Source: Simmondsia chinensis (taxonomy: Eukaryota > Streptophyta > Magnoliopsida > Caryophyllales > Simmondsiaceae). Taken from it: a stretch of DNA of 64,000 nt. The notes beneath the pieces were generated by a model, which was not told the origin of the DNA, did not search any database, and saw only the letters and a list, made by a program, of their open reading frames with translations. Location of the stretch: NCBI GenBank assembly GCA_018398585.1, contig JAGTTD010000011.1, positions 32,236,164 to 32,300,163 of the forward strand, read 5' to 3'. How positions within the stretch are numbered: position 1 is the first letter of the stretch; every line of letters starts with the position of its first letter. The position numbers were made by a program, and so were the translations under genes. Of this stretch, positions 23,276 through 33,442 are shown piece by piece.

Positions 23276-23746
23276 CAACAACAACAACAACAACAACAGG
23301 ACCAGTATCTCAAGTGCTCTCACATAAGCGGGATCTGGAAGGAGTAAGACGTACGCAGCCTTACCCCCTCTGGGCGGGGCCCTGATGAGAGGCTGTTTTC
23401 GAGGATCCCCAACTTGATAGTTGCTAGTTAAGAAGGGCACGTAAGTAGAGCATATAAAGCATGTATACAGATCATGAATAACATATAAAGTGTAGAGATT
23501 AAGAAAAGCATGTAAGGCATGTAAAGCGTGTGAACGTATAGCAAGTAAGCATGCAAGCATATAGACAAATAAGCATGTAAGCATGGAAGCATAGGAGTAA
23601 GGAAGCATAGGAGTTAAGAAGCATAGCAACCAGGGCAAAAGGGAAAAGCAAACACGATAGGAAGAGAAATATCTACAAGCGACACCCTGCAACAAATAGG
23701 GAAGGTATAGCGCATAGAAAGTGCAGGGGGATAGAGACAGAGAAAT

Positions 23747-23787
<41 letters not shown>

Positions 23788-24034
23788 AGAGAAAGTAGAT
23801 AGAGAGAGGTAGCTTACTTGTGATCCCTGATTCTACACCGCTAAATCGGATATCCTTATACTAATCCTCCACTGAGCTCTATCTAAGGCCATCTCTTCAT
23901 TTAGGTTGAGGTAGGCGAAATCCTTTCAAATTGTCTCCATCCAACTTTTCTTTGGCCGGCCTCTTTCTCTCTTCCTGTCTACAATAAGAAGTTGTTCGCA
24001 TCTCCTTACAAGGGCAGTTGTGGGTCTCCTCCTG
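23276..24034 (-). mobile_element. RTE-type LINE, 3' part only
   Basis: On the minus strand it starts in the last codons of the polymerase ORF (RRCEQLL, then RGRPKKSW, the conserved RTE C-terminus), with a stop near 23833. It continues through a pyrimidine-rich 3' UTR, including the (CT)n at 23751-23781, and a stretch of ATGCTTACATGCTT-like words. It ends with the conserved tail (GGGGATCCTCGAAAACAGCC, CCCGCTTATGTGAGAGCAC) and (TTG)n at 23276-23298. The reading frame is broken after the GRPKKSW block. Confidence 0.75.
23751..23781. repeat. (GA)n microsatellite
   Basis: About 15 GA dinucleotides, corresponding to a CT-rich stretch of the RTE LINE 3' UTR on the minus strand. The LINE at 31438-32753 has a TCTATCTCTATCTC stretch at the equivalent place. 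Confidence 0.85.
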
Positions 24035-24135
24035 AGGGTCTGGGGGGTAGATGTATGTAGCCTTCCCCCTTCCGGGGCTGCCCAGAAGGGAGACTGTTTC
24101 CTAGGACCCCAAACCTGAAAAGCTTGTAAACGCAA
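24035..24135 (-). mobile_element. Second RTE tail joined end-on to the LINE fragment
   Basis: On the minus strand a further copy of the conserved tail (GGGGTCCTAGGAAACAGTCT, CCCCGGAAGGGGGAAGGC, CCCCCCAGACCCT) stops before the (TTG)n. It runs directly into the ORF end of the LINE at 24034. It looks like a chimera or an insertion that lost its 3' end. Confidence 0.55.
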
Positions 24136-24380
24136 AGCAAAGCAACATACCCAATACCCCAATGGCTCCTGCCTAAGCCGGGTCCGGGGGGGTGGATGTA
24201 CATAGCCTTCTTCCTTCAGGGTATTCCCCCTAAAGAGAGGCTGTTTTCGAATGCCCCCAACCTGAGGATGAGGACTTCCTAGAAGATCACCCATCCTGGT
24301 ACTACTTTCCCCTAAGCACGCTTAACTTCGGAATTCTAATAGGATCCGATGACGGCGTGTTGGTACCCTCTTAAATAAAT
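24136..24380 (-). mobile_element. 5S-rRNA-headed SINE with RTE-type tail (copy 2)
   Basis: Minus-strand head: ATCGGATCCTATTAGAATTC, GAAGTTAAGCGTGCTTAGG, GGATGGGTGATCTTCTAGGA. Tail: AAAACAGCCTCTCTTTAGG, GGCTATGTACATCCACCC, GGGTATTGGGTATGTTGC. The head start GAGGGTACCAACACGCCGTC defines the 5' consensus, also seen in copies 1 and 6. Confidence 0.8.
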
Positions 24381-24534
24381 TAACTATGATATATATAATT
24401 TGTTTCATACAACAGCATTTTCCGATATCCTATTAAACACATCTTCTCAAGTAATGAAGCTTTTGTTCAATTCCAAGTCTTGGACACTACCTACTAGAGA
24501 CTTTACTAATCGACCTAGTTTTTACCTTCAAATC

Positions 24535-24648
24535 TATTACACACCAAAAGAGGGTTCATTCCAAAATCAATTGGTAATGGATGGAGTAGCTCCTATGGTG
24601 TATAAGTTAGTATATTTCTCGTCTACCCACCAATGTGGAATTGTATCA
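24535..24648 (-). repeat. TRIM 3' LTR (114 bp)
   Basis: On the minus strand it begins TGATACAATTCCACATTGGT and contains ACTTATACACCATAGGAGC. It is one unit shorter than its partner because the partner has an internal duplication. Confidence 0.7.
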
Positions 24649-25098
24649 ATCCACCACGCTAACCGTCGGTCCTTGACGGCTTCACTCTAGGTAGCTTCAC
24701 TCTGAGGAGGTAGCTCTTTTCTCTCGTAGACAGCTTCACTCTACTCTAGGTAGCCTTATCATAGGTAGCCCTTTTTGAAACTTGGGCTCGTAATATGTGG
24801 CTTGATTCACTTCTTTTTATGCTCAATATTTTGACTTGTGTTAAACCACCGCGCTCTGCAACCATTGTCCTCGACGGCTTCATTCTAGGTAGCTTCACTT
24901 TGAGTAGGTAGCCCTTTTCTTCTCAAGACGGCTCCACTCTTCTCTAGGTAGCCCTTTTTGAAACTTAGGCCCATTACGTGTGGCTTGTCAAGCACGATCC
25001 ATTCCATACCAAACCGAGCACGAATACAGAGTAGGGTTTGTCTCATACTAAACCAAGCTCCTTGGATTCGATACGAGGATCGACGACTCTGATACCAT

Positions 25099-25242
25099 TA
25101 TTACTTACCAAAGGAGGTCTCATCCCAAAACCAATTGGCAATAGGTGAAGTAGCTCCTATGGTATATAAGTTGGTATATTTCTCTCCTATGGTATATAAG
25201 TTGGTATATTTTTACTCTACCCACCAACATGGGATTTTATCA
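25099..25242 (-). repeat. TRIM 5' LTR (144 bp) with a 30-bp internal duplication
   Basis: On the minus strand it begins TGATAAAATCCCATGTTGGT. The block around CTCCTATGGTATATAAG is present twice in tandem, a change that arose after insertion because the other LTR has it once. Confidence 0.7.
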
Positions 25243-25463
25243 AAATCAACTTTTAAAAAAGTAAATATATATATATATATATATACTTGTTCAATATTAA
25301 TTTTCAAAAGAGAATATTAAATGCAACTAAATTTAATATTTAATTTATATGTCCAATTATATAATAAACTCACTAAACCATAAAATAACTTTATTTTTTA
25401 TCAATTAGTAATATACAAAAAATATATATATTTGTAAATAATAAACATAAAAATTACAATATA

Positions 25464-25710
25464 AAAAGAAATAATATTTTCAGTGTCCCAAGGGCTTCTG
25501 CCTAATTAGGGTCTGGGAGGGATGATATACGCAGCCTTCCCCCTTTACGGTACTATAAAAGAAAGCTGTTTTCAAGAACCTCCAGCCTGAGTAGTGCAAC
25601 ACAAGGACTTCCTAGAAGGTCATCTATCTTGGTACTACTCTCGTCTAAACACGCTTAATTTTAAAATTCTAATAAGATCTGGTGCTTACTTATTGTTACC
25701 GTCTTAGGTA
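25464..25710 (-). mobile_element. 5S-rRNA-headed SINE with RTE-type tail (copy 3)
   Basis: A diverged copy. Minus-strand head: CAGATCTTATTAGAAT, AAAATTAAGCGTGTTTAGAC, TAGTACCAAGATAGATGACC, and TAGGAAGTCCTTGTGTTGCA up to the 5S 3' end. The RTE tail follows. Target duplication of 16 bp with one mismatch: TAAAAATTACAATATA (25448-25463) and TAAAAATTATAATATA (25711-25726). Confidence 0.8.
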
Positions 25711-25890
25711 TAAAAATTATAATATATATAGGAGGAGCACACATGCATGTGCACAGTACCACCTATGAAGAAAGAAACAAAAGACGCCCACTTTCTAGAC
25801 GCTGACTTTTCCTTACTACTTTTTCATCTCATCCAAAATCATTGTCCCCCTTCATATAATATTAACCAAAATTCTAAATCTATGTACTTA

Positions 25891-26644
25891 GGCTCCGTTT
25901 ATTTCAACGGAAGTACTTTTTTAACGAAAAATATTTTTCTTTGAAAAAAGTTTTTCATGAAAAATGTTATTCTCTTTGAGGTTTTCCGTTATTTATTTCG
26001 ACGGAAAACATGTTTCCATGTTTTGATATTCCTTGCTTGTTCTAAAGGAATCATCTTTTACCAATCATCTTATGCCTGGTTATAGGATAATATAAGTAGT
26101 AATATAATATATTTAAAATTATTTAGGCTATGTATGATTATAGAATTATTACTAAAATACCCTGAGGTTTGAGCATTTATTAAATATCATGACATTTGAA
26201 TGTATATAATGACGTACTCTGAAGTTGAATATTTTATCACTCGGGTATCATACATCAAAATTTGATGAATTTTTGTAAGAATCTGACCAAATATAAAAGT
26301 ACTATTATAAAATATAATTACGATAATATCTACAAATCATATCAGTGTTTTTAGCAAATTACGATAAAAAGTTCATCGTATATTGATGTAAAAACTACCT
26401 AAATATGGCCGAAATCATATGCCGTGTTAGCATTTTTTAGGAAAAATCTAATGTGAACACTATATATTGTCGCAATTATATTTCTAATTCACTTGGAATG
26501 ATGACTTCCCCTCTTTTAAAAGGGAAGTCATTTTCCCCCATTTGAAGGAAAAGGTTTTCCTTTCCGTCACCAATCTTACCCAAACAACGAAAAAGGGGAA
26601 AATCACTTCCTAGAATGTGGTTTTCTCCCTAAACAAACAGAGCC
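25891..26644 (-). mobile_element. Tourist/Harbinger-like MITE, TTA target duplication (copy A)
   Basis: TTA flanks both sides (25888-25890 and 26645-26647). Terminal repeats are GGCTCCGTTTATTTCAACGG and GGCTCTGTTTGTTTAGGG. It is collinear, in inverse orientation, with the 741-bp copy at 42173-42913, sharing words such as AAAAAGTTCATCGTATATTGATG and GACTTCCCCTCTTTTAAAAG. No transposase frame. Confidence 0.75.
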
Positions 26645-26647
26645 TTA

Positions 26648-28077
26648 ATTTACATATTTAATTATCTTTTAACATAGATCGGCTACCAACAACGTTAATA
26701 CTCATGCCACTATGGTCACTTATGATGTACATATTGTTAAAGACTGTGAGTATAGTAAGAATTTATATTGTGAGGAGAAAAGATAAACATATAACTATTT
26801 GATTGCTCCGTTTAATACTAGTTGGTTTTAGTATAAGGTTCGTCTAAAACATATACCTGGACTTTATATATTCCAATACCATTGGTTGAACCTAAAGCTC
26901 TCATTTTATTTCCAAGGTCTAAGATTTAAAATAATTTAATTTGTGATACCCCTTTTATTAATTAATTTCAAAATGATTTTGATAGTGAGGAGGTAAAACA
27001 TTAAAGTAATAAGACCGCCAACATCCAAGAGAGGGAGAAAATGAGCGGGAAACCCAAAGTCGCATGCTTAGGAAATGGGGTAGTATATCCACTACACCAA
27101 GCCCGATAGTTTGAGGTAGAAAGTATATATTAAGATGGTATGAAGTGTGCAAATGAGTCGGGTTGGTTTTGCAGTATAGTCGATACACAATTCGTATATA
27201 GATTAGTTCATCACGAACTCAAGCCAAGCTAGTTGTTTGTTTAGCTTATAAGCGAGCTCGATAAGCTTACTGTATAAATGAGCTTAACTATTAAAAGAAA
27301 TTGTACACAAAGTCCTATGGGTTTGTAATTGAGAATGGGTTAACACGTAAAGCAAGATTGGTCTTGTCTCAATTGTTAGTGCGAAGCAAGTTTGATTAAC
27401 GGGTTCTTATTTAATAACTGAAAGGCTTTCAGGGCAACTTAAGGTATCTCGTAATTCACTTTATATCAACACTAACTAATATGTTGTATTTTCTATGTTA
27501 CATATGCACATATGTATTCATAATGTATTATATACATATAGGTCATTATTTTTTCAATTATTAATGGTGATGTATAATAGAAATAAACAGATAGTATAAT
27601 AAATTTTCAAAAGGGCTCTCTAATAAATTAAGGGTTACAAATAACTGCTTTAAGTACTTGGGGTGTTGTCTTGCCCAAATGGAAGCCTTGCTGAACCCCT
27701 CGATCTTTAGACTTGGCAAACTTCAAGTAAAAAGATGATTATCAAGCCAAGTCTTTGAACTATTGTTTCACCTTCAAAAGCTCGGGTTCTCTTCACGCTG
27801 GGCTTTGACCTTGGTGCCTAACTTAGCTTTGGGATCTAGTTTTCTTTTTGGCGTATTTTTTTATCGTTTTTATATACTTTATATCTATTAGAAGTTCTTT
27901 CCCAAAAAATGTCTTTGAACGAATAAGCTCGGGATCAACTTGGCTCATTTATATCCTAAAGGAGTGGGGCTGATGAGAAATGGTGTTGGCGCTTTTATGA
28001 GTTAACATATTACACATATTCTTCTTTTTTTATTTTTTGATATTAATAGAAGATTTTTTTTTTTTAAATCCTTGCAG
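26648..28077. other. Intergenic, nothing recognised
   Basis: AT-rich sequence without a supported gene. Short frames here (for example the minus frame at 26958-27188) lack any domain. Confidence 0.45.
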
Positions 28078-28330
28078 GGTTCATTTACCTGGTACTAATG
28101 CATCGGATCCCATTAAAACTTGGAAGTTAAGCGTGCTTGGGCGAGAGGAGTACCAGGATGGGTGGCCTCCTGGGAAATCCTCGTGTTGCCAACCCTATAA
28201 GGTTGGAGGCCCTCGGAAACAGCCTCTCAACAGGGTTGCACCTTGAAGGGGTAAGACTACGTACATCCACCCCCAGACCCCGCTTAGACTAGAGCTCTTA
28301 GAGCACTGGATCTGTTGTTGTTGTTGCAGT
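28078..28330 (+). mobile_element. 5S-rRNA-headed SINE with RTE-type tail (copy 4, best preserved)
   Basis: The head covers almost the whole 5S rRNA: ACCTGGTACTAATGCATCGG, ATCCCATTAAAACTTGG, AAGTTAAGCGTGCTTGGGCG, AGGATGGGTGGCCTCCTGGG, AATCCTCGTGTTGCC. The tail is GAGGCCCTCGGAAACAGCCT, CTTGAAGGGGTAAGACTACG, CCCAGACCCCGCTTAGAC, GAGCACTGGATC, then (TTG)4. All three type-1 Pol III promoter blocks are recognisable. This copy is the best reference for the family. Confidence 0.85.
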
Positions 28331-28649
28331 AGATTCATAGGCACAGCTATATGCAAGTCCAGAATATATATCGTGCTTATTGCCATCCTTACCACCTGTT
28401 TGTAGATGTAGAAGCTATCATAAACATTTTATCTACTCCATATCTTTTGATCTCCAGCTTCACGTCCTCCTACACTCCTATTCAGCTTTATTGTAAACCA
28501 TATTCAAAACTAGGCTATTTATTTGCCCCATTTTTATCATAATGCGCAATTAGACCTCGGGATTGACTATCTTATACTTGTGTTATTTTGCTTTTTCTTG
28601 ATTAAGCTCTATATATTTTCTTTAGACTTCTTTTTTTATCTTTTTAACT
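28331..28649. other. Intergenic, nothing recognised
   Basis: AT-rich spacer between the SINE and the Mutator-like MITE, with no open frame of note. Confidence 0.4.
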
Positions 28650-28658
28650 ATTAAAAAA

Positions 28659-29247
28659 GAGTTGGTTCGGGAAATAACGTTCGGAAAAAAATATAAAAAA
28701 TAGTGTTGAAAAAAAATAATTACTTTCATATGGTCCACGTGTATAAACCGCATTAATATAACGCGAATTTTCTAATAAATAACCGCATTCACTTAAAACG
28801 GTAGTTCAGCATAAACCGCGTTAAGGTAATGCGGTTTATAAACAATAGAACCGCATTAACTTAATGCGGTTGAGTAGAACCGCATTAAGTTAACACGGTT
28901 CATATGAAGTATTACCGCATTAAGTTAACGCGGTTCATGCAAAGTAGAACCGCATTAGGTTAACGCGGTTCATAAAAGCCTTATATTTTAAAGGATGAGC
29001 AGGATGAACCGTGCTAAGTTAATGCAGTTCTTTTTGCATAGAACCGTGTTAACTTAACGTGATTATAACAACATAGAGCCGCGTTACGTTGCGGTTAATA
29101 CTGAATTAAACTGCATTTTGTGTATGCAGTTTATATCTGAATAACTTCTATTTCCTACGATACACACGTGGACCATATGAAAGTAATTATTTTTTTTTCA
29201 GCACTGTTTTTTTTATTTTTTTCGAACATTATTTTCAGAACCGACTC
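28659..29247. mobile_element. Mutator-like MITE with 9-bp target duplication and palindrome array
   Basis: A perfect 9-bp direct repeat ATTAAAAAA flanks it (28650-28658 and 29248-29256). Terminal inverted repeats of about 85-90 bp begin GAGTTGGTTC on the left and GAGTCGGTTC on the reverse of the right. They stay matched through ATAATTACTTTCATATGG and TCCACGTGTG. The interior is an array of small palindromes (separate entry). No protein frame, so it would depend on a Mutator-like transposase elsewhere. Confidence 0.85.
28747..29110. repeat. Array of AACCGC(A/G)TTAA ... TTAACGCGGTT palindromes
   Basis: About eight to ten units, each an inverted repeat of AACCGCATTAA and TTAACGCGGTT with two or three bases between. 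The best-ordered four lie at about 28848-28980 with 29-35 bp spacing and AGTA-type linkers. Outer units are more decayed. Every unit can form a hairpin, and the whole sits between the long inverted ends of the MITE. Confidence 0.8.
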
Positions 29248-29319
29248 ATTAAAAAATATCTCTAAAAATATTATTTTAAAGTTGTAAGTACATGAAAAAT
29301 ATAATTAATGTATGAATGA

Positions 29320-31093
29320 CAGCTCTCAATTCCGTCTTACGTCATGAACTGCTTTAAGATCCCTGTTTCCTTTGCCCGCCGCCTGAATGCCATGATCACC
29401 AGCTTTTGGTGGAAAGGCGGCTCTTGTGAGGACAAATGCATTCATTGGCTCAACTGGAATCGGCTTGCTCATATGAAAAAAGAGGGAGGTCTCGGTTTTC
29501 GTGATTTGGAGGGATTCAACCTTGCTTTTCTTGCCAAGCAAGCGTGGACCATCTCCAATCCTAACGCCTTCTGGATCCGTACTCTAAAAGGCATCTACTT
29601 CAACGACTGATCCTTGATCCATGCTCGTTTGGGTTGTTCCCCATCTTGGGGCTGGCGAAGTTTGATAGAGGGTAGAAATCTTCCCTTGACTGGGCTGAGA
29701 TGGAATGTTCATAGTGGAACCAACATCAACATTTGGGATGATCCTTGGTTGCCTTCCCTTCCGATCGGCCCTCTTGGTCGGCCTCATTCTTCAGGTGATG
29801 TCCCCATGTGGGTGTCCGAACTCATCTCCCATGACTCTAGAAGTTGGAATTCTGCTACCTTGGAAGCTTGGTTCTCCCCGGATTTGATTAAGCTTATTCG
29901 CTCCATTCCCATTGGCAACCCCAATGATGAGGACTCCCTTATATGGCACTTCTCCCAATCAGGGGTTTATTCTGTTAAATCATGTTATCAAGCTTGGAGG
30001 AAGGGCTTCCTCCATGCCTCTTGCCCCGCAAGTGCTTCCTCCTCTTCCCAACCGAATGAACTAGCCATCAAACGTATTTGGAATCTTGAGGTAAGTCCTC
30101 GGGTGAAGCATTTCATCTGGAGGACCTACTCTAACGCCCTCGCTTCAAAGGAAATCCTCTTCGCTCGTAAGATCTCTCCTGATCTAGGATGCCCTCGTTG
30201 TAAAGCCCCGGTGGAATCCGCCGAACACCTTCTGTTTTTTTGCCCTCCATCAAGAGCTGCTTGGTTTGGGTCCGAATGGGGTTTCCGTCCCCCGGTCATT
30301 GGTTTCAGAGGGTTTGTCTGGTGGTGGGAACATGTTGCCATTGATTTGGACATGACAAATGAAAATCTTAGTCGAATTGCTTACTTTTGTTGGGGGCTTT
30401 GGAAAGCCAGGAATGAGTTCATTTATGAGAATAGGTGTCGGGATCTTTCACAGATTTCAAAATCAGCTTTCCTGCAAGCTGCGGAGTTCGCACAGGCCTC
30501 CCTTCCCTCGAGCTCCCATGGTAGAGACCAGAAGCAGGTTCAGCAGTCCACCCTTCGTTCTCGTGGATGGTCTCCCCCTAGGGCAAACTGTCTTAAAAAT
30601 TAACTGTGATGCCTCATGGCTGAGAGGTCGTGAAAAATCTGCTATTGCTTGTGTGGCTAGGGATTGGACTAGGGCTGTCATTGGTGGTTGGTGCGGCTCT
30701 GTGCTGGCGGCTTCCCCTCGGGTTGCGGAAGTGCTTGCGGTTCGAGCGGCTTGCTCTCTTGCGATCTCCCAAGGTTGGAGGTCGGTTATCATTGAATCTG
30801 ACAGTAAGGACCTCATTTATTCCATACTGGGGGAATCGGTGACTCCAAGCGAGGTGGCCGCGGTTGTGAGTGACATTTCCTTTTTTGAGTCTTCCTTGCC
30901 TGGAATAGAGTTCGTTTGGACCCCTAGGGAATGTAATCGGGTGGCCCACTATGTGGCTCGTATGCATGCCTCTTTATGTTGTAATCATCACTGCTGGCGG
31001 AATGTTCCGTCGGGTCTGTCTTCTATTATTTCTGATAATTTATGTAATTTTTCCTAGCTCTCGGGCGTTGTTCTGTTCAAAAAAAAAAAAAAA
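29320..31093 (+). mobile_element. L1-type plant LINE, 5'-truncated, with poly(A)
   Basis: It begins inside the polymerase gene (IPSYVMNCFKIP, the block after the RT fingers/palm) and runs through zf-RVT and RNase H to a 3' UTR of about 25 bases and an A-run at 31080-31093. The 5' truncation and poly(A) are typical of target-primed insertion. I could not find a convincing target duplication. Confidence 0.85.
29326..31057 (+). pseudogene. LINE ORF2 C-terminal half: zf-RVT and RNase H
   Basis: Three pieces in different states. First, 29326-29610 (IPSYVMNCFK, then FWWKGG) ends at a stop codon after FND. Second, 29614-30603 in the same frame carries NIWDDPWLP and the zf-RVT block with CPRC and HLLFFCP near residue 195 of the piece. 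Third, after a +1-type frameshift near 30560-30600, an RNase H fold runs to 31057, with NCDASW, AEVLAVRAA, IESDSKDLI and RVAHYVAR, matching the catalytic Asp-Glu-Asp pattern. The polymerase palm is absent, so this copy cannot work. Confidence 0.85.
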
Positions 31094-31426
31094 GGTACTG
31101 CCTACAATTTTTGATATATTAATTAAGGGTGTGTGTCTAACATATGCCTGTGTACAAAGGAATTTTCTAATATGTTAAATATATTATTACATCATATTTT
31201 AGTATTTAATTGATTAAATACTAAATTTATTATTTTTATTTTTATATTTGGTCAATTAAATACTAAAATATAGTATAATTAATGCACCTTAAAATATTCC
31301 TATTAGGCACATGTTTTAAAAAGACCCGTGTATTAATATTACCATTATTATTATTATTTTAATAATCTTAAAAGTTTTATTATAATTTTTTAAATTATAT
31401 GTGTTATTTTTAATTAAATATCGTAC
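31094..31426. other. Intergenic, nothing recognised
   Basis: AT-rich spacer between two LINE insertions, containing mirrored words (TTTAATTGATTAAATAC, GGTCAATTAAATACTAAAATA). Confidence 0.45.
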
Positions 31427-31437
31427 ATTAGTTATGG

Positions 31438-32270
31438 ACGAGCTCACTAGGCACATCTAGGGATGTGTGCCTTGGTGCATGCTTTTTGTAGATAACATAG
31501 TACTGGTGGGGGAATCGCGGGAAGAGATAAATGAGAAGCTGGAACTGTGGAGAGGGGCTCTAGAGTCAAAGGGGTTATGACTAAGCAGAACCAAGACCGA
31601 GCACATGGAACTCATGTTCGATCCCTCTACCACGCCTAGCCGGGAAGAAGTCAAGAATGAACATGAGGCCATACCGAAGAAGGAGAGATTCAGGTACTTG
31701 GGGTCCATGATACAGCATAATGGAGAGGTGGACAACGATGTCAGCAACCGGATTAAAGCGGGATGGCATAAGTGGAGGATGGCCTCCTTAGTACTTTGTG
31801 ATAGAAAGTTCCCCTTGAAGTTAAAGGGAAGATACTATAAGACGGTTGTGAGGCCAGCCATGACGTATGGGGCGGAGTGCGGGGCAATAAAACAACAACA
31901 CACACGGAAGATGAAGGTGGCGGAGATGCGAATGCTGAGGTGGATGTGCGGACACACAAGGAAGGATAGGATCAGAAACGACATCGTAATAGGCAAATTG
32001 GGCGCAGCCTCCGTTGAAGATAAATTGAAGGAGCAATGGCTGAGGTGGTTCGGACATGTCAGAAGGAGACTGGACAACGCTCCGGTCAGGAGATGTGAGC
32101 AGCTACTTACTACACTGGGCAAAAGAGGCAGAGGCAGGCCAAAGAAGAGATGGCTTAAGACGATCCGACGAGACCTCACCCACCTAAACTTTCGGGAGAA
32201 GATGGCCTTAGATAGGGCCAAATGGAGGGTCAGCGTACGGGTATTAGATGTGCCGGTTGGAGTAGGGTAG
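31438..32270 (+). pseudogene. RTE reverse transcriptase, C-terminal part
   Basis: Translation from the edge gives DELTRHI, a stop, then CVPWCMLFVDNIVLVGESRE, where the catalytic FADD of the palm has become FVDN. A further stop precedes LSRTKTEHMELMFDPS. The frame then stays open from 31605: YLGSMIQHNGEVD, KWRMASLVLCDRK, YGAECGAIKQ, MLRWMCGHTRKDRI, WLRWFGHVRRR and RGRGRPKKRW, the usual RTE C-terminal order. The stops and the changed active site mean it is dead. Confidence 0.88.
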
Positions 32271-32753
32271 TCCAACTTATTAGTGCTAGGTCCTCTTGGT
32301 GCGCGTAGGCTATTTATGGATCTCACGAGGATGTACGCTGCTACTTGTCTACTTATCTTTATCTTCCTCTCTATATATCCCTACCCCTACCCCTCTCTCC
32401 TTCCCTTTCTCTTCCCTTCTATCTCTATCTCTATCTCTATCCTCTTTCCCCATCATATATTTATCTCCATCCTATATGGTAATCTGCGCTTGATGTGGCA
32501 TGCTTTCAGACTGTTGCTTTGCTTGCAATGTGCCTGCCGTGAGTTTACTATACTCATGCACTTGATGCTTCTTATGTTTTTGTCAGATCTTTGGCTCTTT
32601 GCTGCGGACCAGTTTCTCAAGTTGGGGGTCTTCGGAAACAGCTTCTCTTTAAGGTAGCCCCCTTGAGAGGGAAGACTGCGTACATATACCCCCCAGACCC
32701 TGCTTTTGCGGGAGCCCTTGAAAGCACTGAGTTTGTTATTGTTGTTGTTATAT
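31438..32753 (+). mobile_element. RTE-type LINE, 5'-truncated, with 11-bp target duplication
   Basis: Perfect duplication ATTAGTTATGG at 31427-31437 and 32754-32764. Inside: the end of the reverse transcriptase ORF (to 32270), a 3' UTR with a TCTATCTCTATCTC stretch, and the conserved tail (GGGGGTCTTCGGAAACAGCT, GAAGACTGCGTACATATACC, CCCAGACCCTGCTTTTGCGG, GGAGCCCTTGAAAGCACTG) followed by (TTG)n. It is the clearest proof that the tail shared by the SINEs belongs to this LINE family. Confidence 0.88.
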
Positions 32754-32764
32754 ATTAGTTATGG

Positions 32765-33442
32765 GTTCAATTTTCAATAACAATTGAGTAACAAAATAAT
32801 AAAAAATAATAAAATTAAGTGAAATAAATGTTTTTTACATGTGTCCAATCCATTAATTAAATAAATGAAAATATAATACAGTTGTAAGTCAGTAAAGCAT
32901 CATAATATATTGATTTTTTTTTAACGGAATATCGCTTTATTATTTTTCACCTACATATCATAACTTTTTTAATTTTCTAAACAACCTTATTCAAAAGTTT
33001 AAATATTTTTAATCATTAACTATGTGTTGGACTTCTTTGTATGGAGTCTGATTTTATAATATTGCGAGCCAAGTTTATGGATTTTGGGCTTTGCTTTGGG
33101 CCTAGGTTGAGGCTTAGACTTGTCTTGGTGATCTCATCTGAACATATTAGAGTTTTTATGTGCACTTATATAAATCCGATTCTAGGGTTTGAGAGAGTAG
33201 TATTAATTGAAGAAAACAGTTCCAAACAATAAAATCTCCCTGCAACTTCGTGAAGGTAGGTAATTTTGACCGAACCAAGTAAATATACGTGTTTCATTTT
33301 GTTTTTCTTTTTGAATCTTCCATTGTGTTTATTTGTTACGTTTTCTAACACTACATTAATGTGTTGGTATTTCATTTGGGCTGTATGCGTGTGATTTTAG
33401 TTATGTTATGCATAAAACCAAGGAAAACACAATACACACCTT
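32765..33442. other. Intergenic, nothing recognised
   Basis: AT-rich. The 63-residue frame at 33041-33232 has no domain. Confidence 0.45.

Larger units (their letters stand above)
24535..25242 (-). mobile_element. TRIM: miniature LTR retrotransposon with primer-binding site and 5-bp target duplication
   Basis: Two short LTRs flank a 450-bp non-coding interior. The target duplication is AAATC (24530-24534 and 25243-25247). On the minus strand the 5' LTR is followed, after one base, by TGGTATCAGAGTC (plus 25085-25097), the initiator tRNA-Met primer-binding site. The interior repeats GTGAAGCTACCTAGA and GAAGCCGTCGAGGA words, and AGGGCTACCT recurs. There is no protein. Size (708 bp) and parts fit a TRIM; I saw no 5S segment in the LTRs, so it is not of the Cassandra kind. 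Confidence 0.8.

Noticed and set aside
23273..23695. 140-residue Leu/Cys-rich minus frame as a membrane protein
   Set aside because: It lies wholly in the RTE LINE 3' UTR and tail; hydrophobicity comes from CTT/TTG repeats.
24535..25242. Cassandra-type TRIM
   Set aside because: Cassandra LTRs contain a 5S segment; these LTRs do not, although 5S-headed SINEs are close by.
28084..28200. A 5S rRNA gene
   Set aside because: The 5S similarity stops at the 3' end and passes straight into a LINE-type tail with (TTG)n; the same arrangement recurs at several dispersed sites, so these are SINEs.
28830..28985. CRISPR array
   Set aside because: Units are self-palindromic with short near-identical linkers rather than unique spacers, and lie inside a plant MITE.
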